From Aspidapion aeneum (taxonomy: Eukaryota > Arthropoda > Insecta > Coleoptera > Brentidae): a DNA stretch of 64,000 nucleotides. Every line of letters begins with the position of its first letter. Positions within the stretch are counted from its first letter, which is position 1. The translations under genes and the position numbers were made by a program. The stretch is taken from positions 7,584,136 through 7,648,135 of the forward strand of contig OY755048.1 in assembly GCA_963576565.1 (NCBI GenBank). Direction: 5' to 3'. Shown in pieces: positions 48,350-59,993 of the stretch. The notes under the pieces were generated by a model that was given only the letters and a program-made list of their open reading frames with translations, was not told the DNA's origin and searched no databases.

Positions 48350-50135
48350 CCCAAGTAACATTAGTACCACTCAAGGTTTTATTAATTTGGTTCCTAGGTT
48401 ATTTAGAGGGTGCTGTTATGGGTTTTAGGATCAATTTGGCTACATAAAGGTAATTTATATTGCCAATTACCTAAAGGGGTGTTATACAACCCAAAAGTGA
48501 TTTATAAAGGGAGTATAATAAAACTGATATTCTTTCTGTTCCTTTTAGATACTTTTGGTTTTATTGATTTCTGATTTATAAAGATGGTCTTATAAAACCA
48601 TTTTACCTAAAGTTTTTAAAAATAAATAAATATAAACTTTGGTCATTTACTTTTTTTCATCACAAAAGTGTTTTATAATAAAGCTGAAATGTTATCTTAT
48701 ATCCTTTTGTTTTTATAGTTACCAGTAGTTTAAAAGTAGTAGTAGTATGATTAGATAGGCGGCCATATAGAACCTATTTTCCTTTAGACTTTTGGTTTTT
48801 GCCATTACTTTTAGGCATTTTAAAAAGGTTTTATAGGATGGCTTAAAGGTAAACTTAATTACTAAGCTTTAAAACTTAGTTACCCATAGCTGTATATTAA
48901 ATAGTATTTAAATAGGCGGCCATATAAAACCTTGTTTTCTTAAGGGTTCTAACAGAAGTAAGTAAATACTTTCGTGTTTTATTTTTTTAGGTATTTCTTG
49001 TAAAAATAATAGATATACCTAGGTAAAGATTGGTACCTACCTATTGTAAGATTGATTATTTAAAGCCCAATAATTAATAATTGTTGAGTTTCCGTCCTCC
49101 TGGGTAGGACACCCAGGCCTAGATAAGGCCTGTTTAGACGGCCAATATAAGAGGTTGCCCTCCAACCTGCAGGCACAACGAATATCAATGCACTGGCCCT
49201 CTCGATTGTGTCGAAATTGTACGATAAAAAACATTTAAAAGTGTTGAATTATATGCTTTTAAACACTTTAAAAATAAATACAAAAAATTTAAGTGAGGTT
49301 ATGTTGACTATGTTTACATTGTTCTTTTTTGTTGGTTTCATAAGGCCACTCAAAAATCCTCGTTGCGATACAGTAACAAATAAAACCAAGTGACCACTAT
49401 AAAACCATAATGGCGTATATAAATTTATTTAAACAATATTGTAAAGAGAAAATATTTATCTAGTCGTTTTAGCAGTTTTTAAACAATAATTTTACTTTAG
49501 TTTTTATTTATGTAAACCAAACAGACTTTTTTAATGGTGAATAGAGTAAATGATTTTTTTAAATTTTAAATATTTGTTATTTTGTTATCAAAAATATCAA
49601 AAAACTATTAAAAAGCATTCTTGAGCTGGCGCGCTTGTTTTGGAAGAACAAAATGACAAACTCGGTATATTTTTATGTGATAAAATAATTTTGGCAATTT
49701 TGTGACCTAAATTATTTTATATAGCCATTGTAAATCTAAAATATCGCCATAGCTTCTATAGGAAAACTTCTTTACTCTTAAGGTATTATGGTATTCAACA
49801 GAATCGCCAGGATACCAAATTACAAATCTAGTTTTATAATAGGATAAGTACGTTTCTGAGTTGCTTTTAGAACCTGGCATAATAGCTTTAGGCTCTAAAA
49901 GGTTCTATACTGGTGAAACCGCTAGAGGGCGAAGCTGGAGTTTATTTCTTATGGTTTTATAGTGAGTTTAATACATAGGTTGCCACCACCAATTGGGGAG
50001 TCCCATTTAGGAGGTCTAAGGGTTATATAAGGGAAATGGGAAAGTGCTAGCGACCAAACATTGAAACTAATGGTTTTAAGGAAAGGCGCTGGCAACCTTT
50101 TAGCTTAAGCTATAAATATAGAAATGTTACTTGGG
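48350..50135. mobile_element. Possible DNA element with 13-bp inverted ends
   Basis: CCCAAGTAACATT at 48350-48362 and AATGTTACTTGGG at 50123-50135. Inside, GGCGGCCATATA-AACC occurs twice (about 48760 and 48915). No transposase frame and no convincing target duplication, so the pairing may be chance. Confidence 0.4.
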
Positions 50136-51837
50136 AAACATCCTTTAGGAATATGTTTTTCAAAAATATTAAAAAAATATTATTGCTTTTTTTTTAAATA
50201 GGTATTTCGAAAAATTATGGTGATACTTTTTTGGTCGAAAATGGTGGTGTCTGGAGAGGTTATTAATTCATCAAGAATAAAGATTTCGATTTCCCAAAAG
50301 GAGGGCAAGAAAGCTATTTTTGTTGTGATATTTTTTTGTGGAAAACGGTTGTGCCTGAACAGGTTAGGAGACAATGGAGGTTCGGTTCGGTTCGTAAGCG
50401 TAAATGGCTTAAGAGTGGGAATTATTGATTTTTTGTTTTTATTAACATAGAAAAAATACCACAATGTGTTGAAAAAACTGAGATATATTTATTACCGTAA
50501 AGGCAGGGCGCCAAGTTGGGTCAGCGCCGAATCGGCATGAACATATAAGTAAATAAAACATGTTTCACAATTTTGTTAAAAATAACTTTGGAAAGCTTGT
50601 TTTGCCAGCTGCTGTGGTTGTTAAGTTATGATTTTTTAACATATTTGAACCTACTTGGAGCAGGCCGCGCGCCGGCGCCGCTGCACCAAAGTTTATTGAC
50701 TTTATCCACGGTACCGTAAATTTTTTGTGATAGATTTCGTTAAAATCCGTTTATCGATGTTTAAGTTATTGTGTCCCTTACAGACAGACCAACAGACATC
50801 ATCACACAATTTGGTAAACTACGGTATGGATGGCGAAAAGAGTTTTCAGACATAAACGTAATAATATTTTTAGTATTTCTCTACTATACCAGTAGACCGA
50901 AAGCCAGCGCTTATATCTCGGTAGTTAATAAATCAATCTTTATGAAAGTGACACTTTCAAAAGAAAAAAAGACTTCTAAAAGTTTAAGTATATTGAGTTT
51001 TTTACTTTGACTACTTTTGTTTAGGTGATCTCTCTCCTGACTCTCCCCCTGGATATATGGATTCCAATAGCAACAAAAAAATATACTTGGCCAAAATTCC
51101 TACGTAAGGGAAAAGGTGAACCATAGTGACTTTTGGTCTACAGTAAATAAAACACTTTTCAGGAGAACATATTTAAATAATATTCATGATAATCGTTTTG
51201 TTCTTTCGAGATATTAGCTTCTAAAATCGGCTTGAAATAAAGAATACTTATTTTATAGCGCGCAACGCCACCACTGCCTACGGCATTTTTGAAAAGGATG
51301 ATCCAGGGCTTTTCAAAACTGACCCTTGGCCACGATCAAGACCTTAAATTGGATTTTAAAAAGGTCAGTCCCTTTTAATTCCCCTTGTTCTTTTGGCACG
51401 CGACCCTGTCCCCATATCTCTGCGTTAAATAAAGAACCCCGCACACTTCTTGGAGGATTTTGGTAAGTTGTAGATTTCGACCTTATGAGTTTTCATGGGC
51501 ACAAACCGATCCTTTTCGGATATACGGGGGTTTTTCTAAAAGAACATCGGGCAATCTAAGTGCATCTATAAAGTGCATATTAAGCTAACAGACTTGCATT
51601 TATTGCCTGAAAAGTTGTTTATTTTATCTTTAGTTAACTAAAAACGTTTAGGTGGTGTTCATAATTCTTCGTTTATATACCCTCAAAAACATGACCTATG
51701 ACTTAGGTAAATGAGTTAATATTCAAAAATGTTCCCAAGTTCAAGTTCGAGTTTCTTCATTCGTGTTATTGTGCTAAAGCACTTACACAAGTAAAAAAAT
51801 GTTTACAAAATGTTTACAAAAAAAGCTTTACCTAATA
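50136..51837. other. No recognised gene
   Basis: Contains the short repeat shared with 29930-30015 at 50395-50480. Opposed frames at 50180-50464 are unsupported. Confidence 0.45.
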
Positions 51838-52400
51838 AAATACTCTGCCAATATATGGGCCCCTAAGCTCACACTAGGTACTATAGTTATAGTGTACGTG
51901 TGAGCTAATATAACTAAAAACTGAAATATATTTTATTTAACTCCAGACTAAATTACCTTTTGTTTGATACCACACAAGCCATGTTTTGACTTAAACTCAA
52001 ATTTTTGAAATCTACCCCCAACCTTAAAAAAAACAAAAAACTAAAATGTATTTTGTTAAACTCCGGACTTAATTACCTTTCGTTTGATACCACACAAGCC
52101 ATGTTTTGACTTAAACTCAAATTTTTGAAATCTACCCCCACCCTTAAAAAAACAAAAAACTAAAATGTATTTTGTTAAACTCCGGACTCAATTACCTTTC
52201 GTTTGATATCACACACGCCATATTTTCACATAAACTCTAATTTTTGAAATCTACCCCCACCCTTTTATTTGGTTTCTGTTGGGTGGATTTTGTTCATTTT
52301 TAAATGGGACCATCTCGACCCAAGACCCAGCCTAGGTACCAAATTTCATTAAAATCGGCCAAGCGGTTTTTGAGTTATGCGCGTTGGTCGTTACAGACAT

Positions 52401-52439
<39 letters not shown>

Positions 52440-52605
52440 TACAGACAGACAGACAGACAGACAGACGGCGCAACAAAAAAGTTTCAAAATCATCTGAAAC
52501 GCAAAGATATATAAAAATTTTTGAAATCGGAGCAACTTTTTTTTTCTCGAAAAAATTAGGATCACCATAGCTCACACTACTATAGTATAGTATATGTGTG
52601 AGCTA
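51838..52605 (-). mobile_element. Palindrome-ended (CTGY)n element, copy 7
   Basis: Minus-strand, full length, array about 72 bp. Of its three internal 117-bp units the first two are of the ACACAAGCCATG type and the third of the ACACGCCATATT type; other three-unit copies have one of the first and two of the second. Flanked by AAAATA on both sides (51836-51841 region and 52605-52610), a possible target duplication. Confidence 0.93.
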
Positions 52606-52958
52606 AAATACAAAATAAATAAATCTGGTTAAGTAATAAGTATAAAACAATTCACACAAGTGAACAAAATAAATTATATAATTGTTACAATAGATTTATA
52701 GTGTCAACCAAATAAAAAGTTAAAGAAAAAACATTTACAAAACATCAAAATAAAAATTGCATGTTAGGCCAATATTTGAGAAAAAACCGCACTTAAATAT
52801 TGTTCAGATCTATAAAATACATTTTGGAGCAGCGCAGTTTTAAGAGTTTTCTTTAAAAATGTGAGAAATCGCGTACTTCCTTAATTGTAATAATAATACT
52901 CATACACCAAGGCCAATTGATCATGCGAGCCCAAAAACTTCTATTCTAGCACGAGCGT
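52606..52958. other. No gene seen
   Basis: AT-rich, no motif. Confidence 0.5.
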
Positions 52959-54100
52959 AGACAATTTTTTTTATTATAACTTTACATATAACTATACAAT
53001 CGTTTTTAATGGGACAAACAGCACTTGGCAGAGAATTCATCAAAGTTTTGACTAAATGTATTTTTTGTCCACCATCTCAAAATCCAAGATGGCAGACGAA
53101 ATTAAAATGTACCTTTCAAGGATGCTCGTTCATTCTTGTGTTGCTTATTTATAAATGGCTTATTTTCCAAAAATGTTTTAGTTTTTTTTTAAATTTATAG
53201 AAAAACATTACTTTCCTCGCGCATAAAGAGATAAAAATTAATTAAGTGCTTTTCTATAAATAAAAAAAAAATAATAAAATAAGAAAAAACGTGCCTCTGT
53301 GAAGGGTCAAGTATGATTGTTTCCGACATGCTAACTTCTAAGATGGCGCCAAATTTCGACTATAAACTTTAAAGAACAATCAATTCTCACCATGATTTTT
53401 TTTATTTCACTAAGGTCGGTTCGATAATAACGAGTTAATAAAGAAATGAATGGAGTCAGGATTGGCAATGCACAATGGCTGAAACAAAAATAGATTTTTT
53501 GAGAACCACCAAACCGATTTTACTAATTTACACCTTGTTGTGCGGGGGAAAAGTAGTACTTTTCTATAAATTAATAAAACAACTAAAACATTTTCAGAAA
53601 ATAAGACTAAACACGCCATTTTTAAGAATCAATCATGATTCTGTCCACCATCTTAAATTTTAAGATGTTAATAAATTTTGATCATGATCTTTAAAAAGCA
53701 ATCAATTCTTACAATATTTTTTATTTCATCAAAATCGGTTTAGTAGTAATGAATTTATAATAAAATAAATGTAGACATGACTGGCAAAGCAATCGTATCA
53801 TATTCAAAACAATGGTTAAAACAAAAATATTTTTTTTTAGAACCACCGAACCGATTTTGCTAATTCATACCTTGTTATGCGTGGCAAGAATGCTGCTTTT
53901 TTACTAATTTAAAAAATTTGAAGGGTATAACTTTATTTCGTCCTCCATCTTTGATTTTGAAATATCGGACAAGAAAATTTATTTATTCAAAACTCTGATT
54001 AATTCTCTGCCAAGTTCAGTTTGTCTTAATAAAATCGATGATATAGTTCAAAAGTTATAATGAAAAAAAATTGTCCGTTTTTTTTTTGGCCCACCCGGTA
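52959..54100. mobile_element. Foldback element ending GGCCCACCCGGT
   Basis: Inverted arms: ATTATAACTTT, GGGACAAACAGCACTTGGCA and TCAAAGTTTTGA on the left (52966-53105), mirrored on the right (53935-54080) with AACTTGGCAGAGAATTAATC. Two internal units carry ACCGATTTT-CTAATT-ACACCTTGTT-TGCG sequences about 350 bp apart. The right end GGCCCACCCGGT is shared with the fragment at 21.7-22.2 kb; the left end lacks it and looks truncated. Confidence 0.7.
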
Positions 54101-54479
54101 AATGCAAGTGTCTTTTCTTCATATGCACTTTATATATGTAGGCACTTAGGTTGCCTAAGGTACCATTAGAGAAACCCTCCAAAACAAGTTATAGAATTGG
54201 TTTGTGACCATGAGAACTTGTACTCAGTAGGTCGAACTACGAATCTACAATATACCAAAATTTTGTTAAATTCTGCGCTCAACTAAATTCTCATAAGGAG
54301 TGTGCGGGGTTCTTATTTTAAAGAATCTAATCCCTACTGGTTTTTTTGGTCATGTACATTGGTAAAGCTTGGCTTAAACTTAAAAAGCCACGATTTAGAA
54401 GCGATTAGATTTAGGTGTTCGAAATTAATTTTCCCACAACAGGCAACAGGGGATATAATTTTTTGCATTTTAACAAGGG
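54101..54479. other. No recognised gene
   Basis: A 68-codon frame at 54302-54508 has no motif and runs into the hAT-like element. Confidence 0.45.
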
Positions 54480-54487
54480 CTGGCATT

Positions 54488-55206
54488 CAGCGCCGACTCA
54501 TCCTATAGGCACTCTAGGCACTTGCCTAGGGCCAGGAGCTTCAAGGGGCCCGCAGGACCCTGGTCCAAAAACTTAATTTGACTTTAAGTTTATTGTGGTG
54601 CAAGAACTAAATATAAAAAAAACATTTTTTTTATTACTGGTTTTTTTCTGAAAAAACAACTCTTTTTAAATCTAGGTGTTTAATAATTTTCTAAAAAGAG
54701 GGCCCCCCAATTTCTTACAATTTTTTAATTACCTTTGTAATTTTCAAAAAGTTTTTGGATTTCAGTTGCTTTTGGTTAAAATTTTCGGGGATAAGACTTA
54801 TTTAATATAGCAAAAAATTAAATTTTCTTTATCTACATTTTTTTATAACCGAATTCTACAAAAAAATAAATCAAATCCGGGGTTAAAAAAGTCTTTGTCT
54901 CACTGGAGAAAATTTAGATGTCTTTCCTTAGGAAAAAATACATAGGAATATTAAGGTCTGTCTCGACCGACATTACCTATTTTTTTTCTGTGAGGCTGTG
55001 TAATAATTTTTCATGTGAACATTAAAAGATTTTTGGTCCTGACATTTGAAAGTTCAAAATTATTAAGTGGAAAAAAAGTTTTGATAAAAAAATATAAAAA
55101 ACACAAGTTGTCTCGCTGTACCTTTTTTTGCGCGGCTTTGTAAAGGGGGAAGGGGCCCGTCTTACCACTAGTGCCTAGGGCCTGGTAGGCCCTTAAACCG
55201 GCGCTG
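54488..55206. mobile_element. hAT-like element, 719 bp, perfect 8-bp target duplication
   Basis: Ends CAGCGCCG and CGGCGCTG, with CTGGCATT repeated exactly on both sides (54480-54487 and 55207-55214). GCCTAGGGCC appears near each end, in mirrored contexts. Too short and too broken to encode a transposase. Confidence 0.85.
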
Positions 55207-55214
55207 CTGGCATT

Positions 55215-56274
55215 ATGTTTTTCCTCCTGGGTCATTTCATATGAAATCAACCAGACTCCGAGATTCATAGATTTGGCCTGACATATGCTAGAAAAAACTG
55301 AAATATCTCACAAACTACTCACACTAGAATCATGAATTATAGCTTGTTGGAAACAAAGGGTGTTCCACATGGCACACTTTTTATTTAAAAAAAATAAACT
55401 CAAAACAACCCCTTCTATTATTCTGAAAAAAATAATGTTTTTTTTCCTTGATTCATTGCTAAAATATTTACAAAGGTGGACAAATCATGGGATGAGGGTG
55501 AAAAAAAAATTGTTTTGCCACTACACGCCAAAAAGTATTTTGGATTGATTTTTCGGCAAACTAAAGTTTAGGTAGGTATTGACTAGTTGCCTAGTTTAGA
55601 GTCAAGTCACATGAGTTGGAAGATTTTCATATAAAATTCAGCAGTGTAGAAGATGGCGGAAATTTTTTTCAAAAATTAGGTTATACCCATATAGTCAAGA
55701 ATATACCTACTCGTTTTTTATAATCTGTATTAGGTGATTTAAAAAAAAATCAAGGACATTTGACCTTACAAGACCTTGAAAAGTTAGGATTTATTCGAAA
55801 AAACACGATTCTTAAATATTTTAATCAAAAAAATCACTAAAATTCGCAGTTTATCAAAAGCAAAGCAAAAAACTTTTAAACTATAAACAAGATCTGTGGA
55901 AATTTGCCGTAAAATTTTTGTGGCGCTTAATGCTTTTTGACTTTGGAAAATGTCTCATAGAAAATATTATCCAAAATAAATTTTTACTTACCTGTCATTG
56001 TTTTTAAGATATCAGCAAATTTATCAAAATATCAACATATCACTTCAGTTTATTTTTTCCAATTTAGCACAAAACAAATTTTGACCAATGAACATTAGAT
56101 TCTTTATGCCCTAAAACAGCAGAATTTAAAAATAAAAATTTGCGACAGACTTGACCTTATTTATCCTTAATAAAATAATCTTATGTTCCATTTTTCCTTA
56201 ATTTTCACGGCGCTTGCATTTAAAAAACTTTGTAAAAAAAGAATAATTAGTTGAATTATGAAAGCCCTGAGGCA
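55215..56274. other. No recognised gene
   Basis: AT-rich; nothing beyond short frames. Confidence 0.5.
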
Positions 56275-56714
56275 CACCTCCCCGGTTTTTTTATTTAGCG
56301 ATATTAGTCCAGGAGCTACGCGGGTACGGGGTAGACCTCGTCAGATGTCTATCAGGGGAAATGAATCGACCCCTGCCCTCCGTAGATTCCAGGTACTCTC
56401 TGACCCGGAGAGTTAGCACCTGTTTAGGGTCCCATTCCAAGGGTTACGGGAGAAGACCACATCGGTATGAAAGGCGGAGAGGATGGACCTCGGTACGGTG
56501 TTCATAGCGCAGGTGGCAACCCTTTCTTTTAGGGATAGTATAAAAGAAGATGCTGCCTTGTAGTACCGGCGTTGGAATCGTCAAAGGCTAGGGGAAGAAA
56601 ACCTCGATCAAAAATCACCTGGTCCTCCAGGTTGCGGGTTGGGGCATTAGACTAACTCTCTGATACCCGGAAAAAAAGTACTCTGTTAAAAAACCCAATC
56701 AAACGCCTCGGAAA

Positions 56715-59700
56715 GAAATGAAAAACCTAAGACGAACCAAGCAAAGAAACAGGAATATGATTTTTGGTATGTACATGGAACGTACAAGGAATGAGTCGAA
56801 AAGTGAATGAAATAGTACATGAGTGCAGCAGAATGAAGGTTGACCTTGCTGTACTAACAGAAACGAAGAAGAAAGGAAAAGGATGTGAAAACCTAGGACA
56901 GTATAACCATTTCTATAGCGGAGTGGCAAAAGAAAAACATGCTCAACAAGGAGTATCTATTTTGGTCAACAAAAGATTTAGAAAATTTATCACCAACTGG
57001 GAAGCAGTAAATGAACGGCTAATAAGAATGAATATAACAATAAAAGGAATGAGACTTACGATTTTTGGAATCTATGCGTATAGTGACGATGCAAATGTAG
57101 TCGTGAAAGACAATTTTTTTGAAGAAATCCACAATGAAATATCAGCAGTAAGTACATCTAGAGAAATTGTAATATTGGGAGATTTAAATAGTAGAACAGG
57201 TAACAGAGTAAATGATCTGACAGTTGACCAATATGGAGAAGATGTTGTTAATGACAATGGAAACCGGCTTATCACAGTATGTGAGCAATTAGACCTAAAA
57301 ATCCAAAACGGGTTTTTCCAACATAAGAAAATACACAAATATACCTGGGCCAAACCCTCACAAAACCTGAAATCCATCATTGATTATCTTATCACTAAAC
57401 AAAAGACAAAACTAAAAATTCAAGATGTCAGAACAAAGCGTGGATCAACATGCGGAAGTGATCACTATTTTCTGGAGACCAAAATTCTCTTTCCTTATCA
57501 AGGCCGAAGCCTCCATCAACAAAATCTTGATGATACAGTGAATGAGGAAATTGATCACTGTCAATATAATCTACTAAGCCTAGAACATGACAGCGTAAAA
57601 AACTTATACAAAAAGAGACTGAACGAAAAACTTAATTCAAGTTCAGGTGAAACCCCAGATGAGGAATACGAATGTATCACATTAAGCATCCATCAAGCTG
57701 CAAAAGAAGCACTAGGATTAGTGGAAGAAACTCCTAAAAGAACAAAACCATACTGGTGGGATGCTGAGATTGAAAGTGAAATAGAGGAAAAAAGGAAATT
57801 ATATCACACATACTTATCCCAAAAGACAGATAGAAGCAGAGAAGAATACAAAATCGCGCAATCAAAGGTGAGAAGAATGATCAGTGATAAGAAAAATCAA
57901 TCATGGATGCAAAAGTGCCAGAAAATAGATTCTTACTTAGGAGGTAGGAGAAGTACCGAAAGCTGGAAAACTATAAGATCGATCAAAAAAGAAATATGCA
58001 GAGATATTATTTCACCAATACCAGACAAAGAATGGGATGAGCATTTCAAAAAACTTTTAACTGAAGATAGAGCAGAATTCAAGGAAGACGAAAGAGACAA
58101 TATCATTAGAACGATGGGATCTCCAGTACCCCTCACAATATCTGAGGTCAAAAACGTGTGCAAAACCTTAAAAAGCGGTAAATCTGCCGGACCCGGAAAT
58201 ATCCCAGCTGAACTTATTAAATATGGCACTGAAGAATTGTTTTGGAGATTACGGAATCTTTTCCAAAGATATTTAAATGGAGCTGTAGTACCAACTGAGT
58301 GGAAAACGTCATATATATCCACAATACACAAAAAAGGAAGGAAAGATATATGTGACAATTATAGAGGTATATCTGTAACTAATACGCTAAGCAGAATATA
58401 TGGTAAAATAATAAGAAATAAAGTGGAGAGCGAATATAAAGATATGGAGGCAGAAGAACAAGCTGGTTTCAGGGCGGGTAGATCGACTTCAGATCATCTC
58501 TTTTGTATAACCCAAGTTATTGAAAAGAATATGGGATACGGACAAGAGCTCCATCTGCTTTACGTAGATTTGCAGAAGGCATATGATAGTATACCACTAA
58601 ATCTACTTTGGAAAACGTTGGAAAAGACAAACATAAGCGTACAACTAATTAAGGCCATCAAAGAGTTATACCGCAATAGTAAGGCAAAAGTTAAAATAAA
58701 AGCAAAACTAACCAAAGGCTTTCAAGTAAATAAAGGTCTTAAACAAGGTTGCTGTATCTCGCCTACGCTCTTCAAGATATATTTGGAACAGGTCCTTAAA
58801 GTCTGGAAGAGAAAATGCCAAAACATGGGAATTCCGTTGGATGAAACCACCTTGTATACTTTATGTTTCGCCGATGATCAGATAGTGGTGGCTCAGGATT
58901 ATGACGACCTCGAATATATGACACGAAAACTAATAGAAGAGTACAATAAGTGGGGACTAGAGGTTAATATCAATAAAACAGTATATGTGTATTGGTGGAA
59001 CGAAACAGGATCTAATCTTAAATACTGGGCAGCGAATTCAGTTCTGTGATGAGTATAAATACTTGGGTCTAAAAATTACAGCTGACGGAACACTAGACAA
59101 TGCTATAAAAGATAGAAACGTACAAGGAAGAAAAGCAATAACTTTATTAAATGGAATAATTTGGGACCAGAGTATATCAAAACATAACAAAAAGCTTCGG
59201 TTCGGTTCGGTGTTAAAAGTATTATTACATACGGCTCAGAAGTATGGCCAATCAAAGATAGAACAGAAAAAATGCTTTCCGCTACGGAGATGGACTATTG
59301 GAGAAGAGCAGCAGGGAAATCAAAAAGATAAAGAGTTACCAATCAAATAATAAGATAAATTATTTGTGTGCATTTTGTGTCCTATTATAGAATCAGGTAG
59401 GTATTCGTGGGTAGAGGACAGACCAAAAAGAAACTAAGGTACCTTTGGCAACGTTTCGGATTTATTTAATCCTTTTTCAAGCCTCAGATAGAAATGTTTC
59501 TTGGGTCCATAACTGTTAGCTGTACTTATGGACCCAAGAAACATTTCTATCTGAGGCTTGAAAAAGGATTAATTAAATCCGAAACGTTGCCAAAGGTACC
59601 TTAGTTTCTTTTTGGTCTGTCCTCTACCCACGAATACCTACCTAAGAGAAATTATGACAGTGGGTGAACGTACTCTAGTGGATGATATAAGAACAAAACA

Positions 59701-59936
59701 ACTGGTGTGGTACGGACATGTACAAAGAATGGATGATGGAAGACTACCTAAACAAATATTACAATGGAAACCAACTGGCCGAAGAAAACGAGGAAGGCCG
59801 AGGAGAAGCTGGAGAGAAGGAATAGATAGTGAAATAAGAATAAGAGGCCTAGATGATGAATTATGGGCAAACAGAAACGAGTGGAGATTGGGTATCGGAA
59901 GACGTAGAACGTTGTGCTCCGTTAAAGTTGGCTTAT
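56715..59936 (+). pseudogene. RTE-like endonuclease/reverse transcriptase, several frame breaks
   Basis: Same domain plan as the 42.3-kb copy. Lesions by comparison: a 4-nt gain near 56769 (TATGTACATGG for TACATGG) that separates the original start from the 761-codon frame beginning at 56764; a 2-nt loss near 58982 just after INKT; replacement of about 17 nt near 59199 by a CGGTTCGGTTCGG stretch; and the palindromic insert at 59364-59642 inside the sequence reading RIREIMTVG. The catalytic motifs are intact: GDLNSRTG, GSDHYFL, YVDLQKAYDSIP, LCFADDQIVVAQD. The frame from 58741 to 58980 repairs the region deleted in the other copy, so the two copies have independent lesions. Confidence 0.93.
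59364..59642. mobile_element. Palindromic PLE-derived insert with 13-bp target duplication
   Basis: Two 116-nt inverted arms (59396-59511 and 59527-59642) flank a 15-nt loop and are almost perfectly complementary. A 32-nt unpaired extension (59364-59395) lies on one side only. Target duplication TAAGAKAAATTAT at 59351-59363 and 59643-59655 (one mismatch). The arm contains CTTGAAAAAGGATT then AATCCGAAACGTTGCC, the same arrangement as in PLE-1 and PLE-2, and the 13-bp duplication and one-sided extension also match PLE-1. I infer a non-coding PLE derivative made only of its terminal repeats. Confidence 0.75.
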
Positions 59937-59993
59937 ATTAGAATAAATAATCCTTTTTTTTTGAAACTCGTAGACAATGATTGAGTAGAATTA

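Larger units (their letters stand above)
56275..59936 (+). mobile_element. LINE-C3: RTE-like retrotransposon with 5' leader
   Basis: Third copy of the family at 42.3 kb and the only one with a leader. About 400 bp (56275-56690) of GC-richer sequence contain CACCTGGTCCTCCAGGTTGC and GATACCCGGAAAAAAAG before the shared TTAAAAAACCCAATCAAACG. The 3' end stops matching right after the final codons (AACGTTGTG) and lacks the (AT)n tail. A palindromic element (59364-59642) is inserted near the end of the ORF. Confidence 0.88.
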
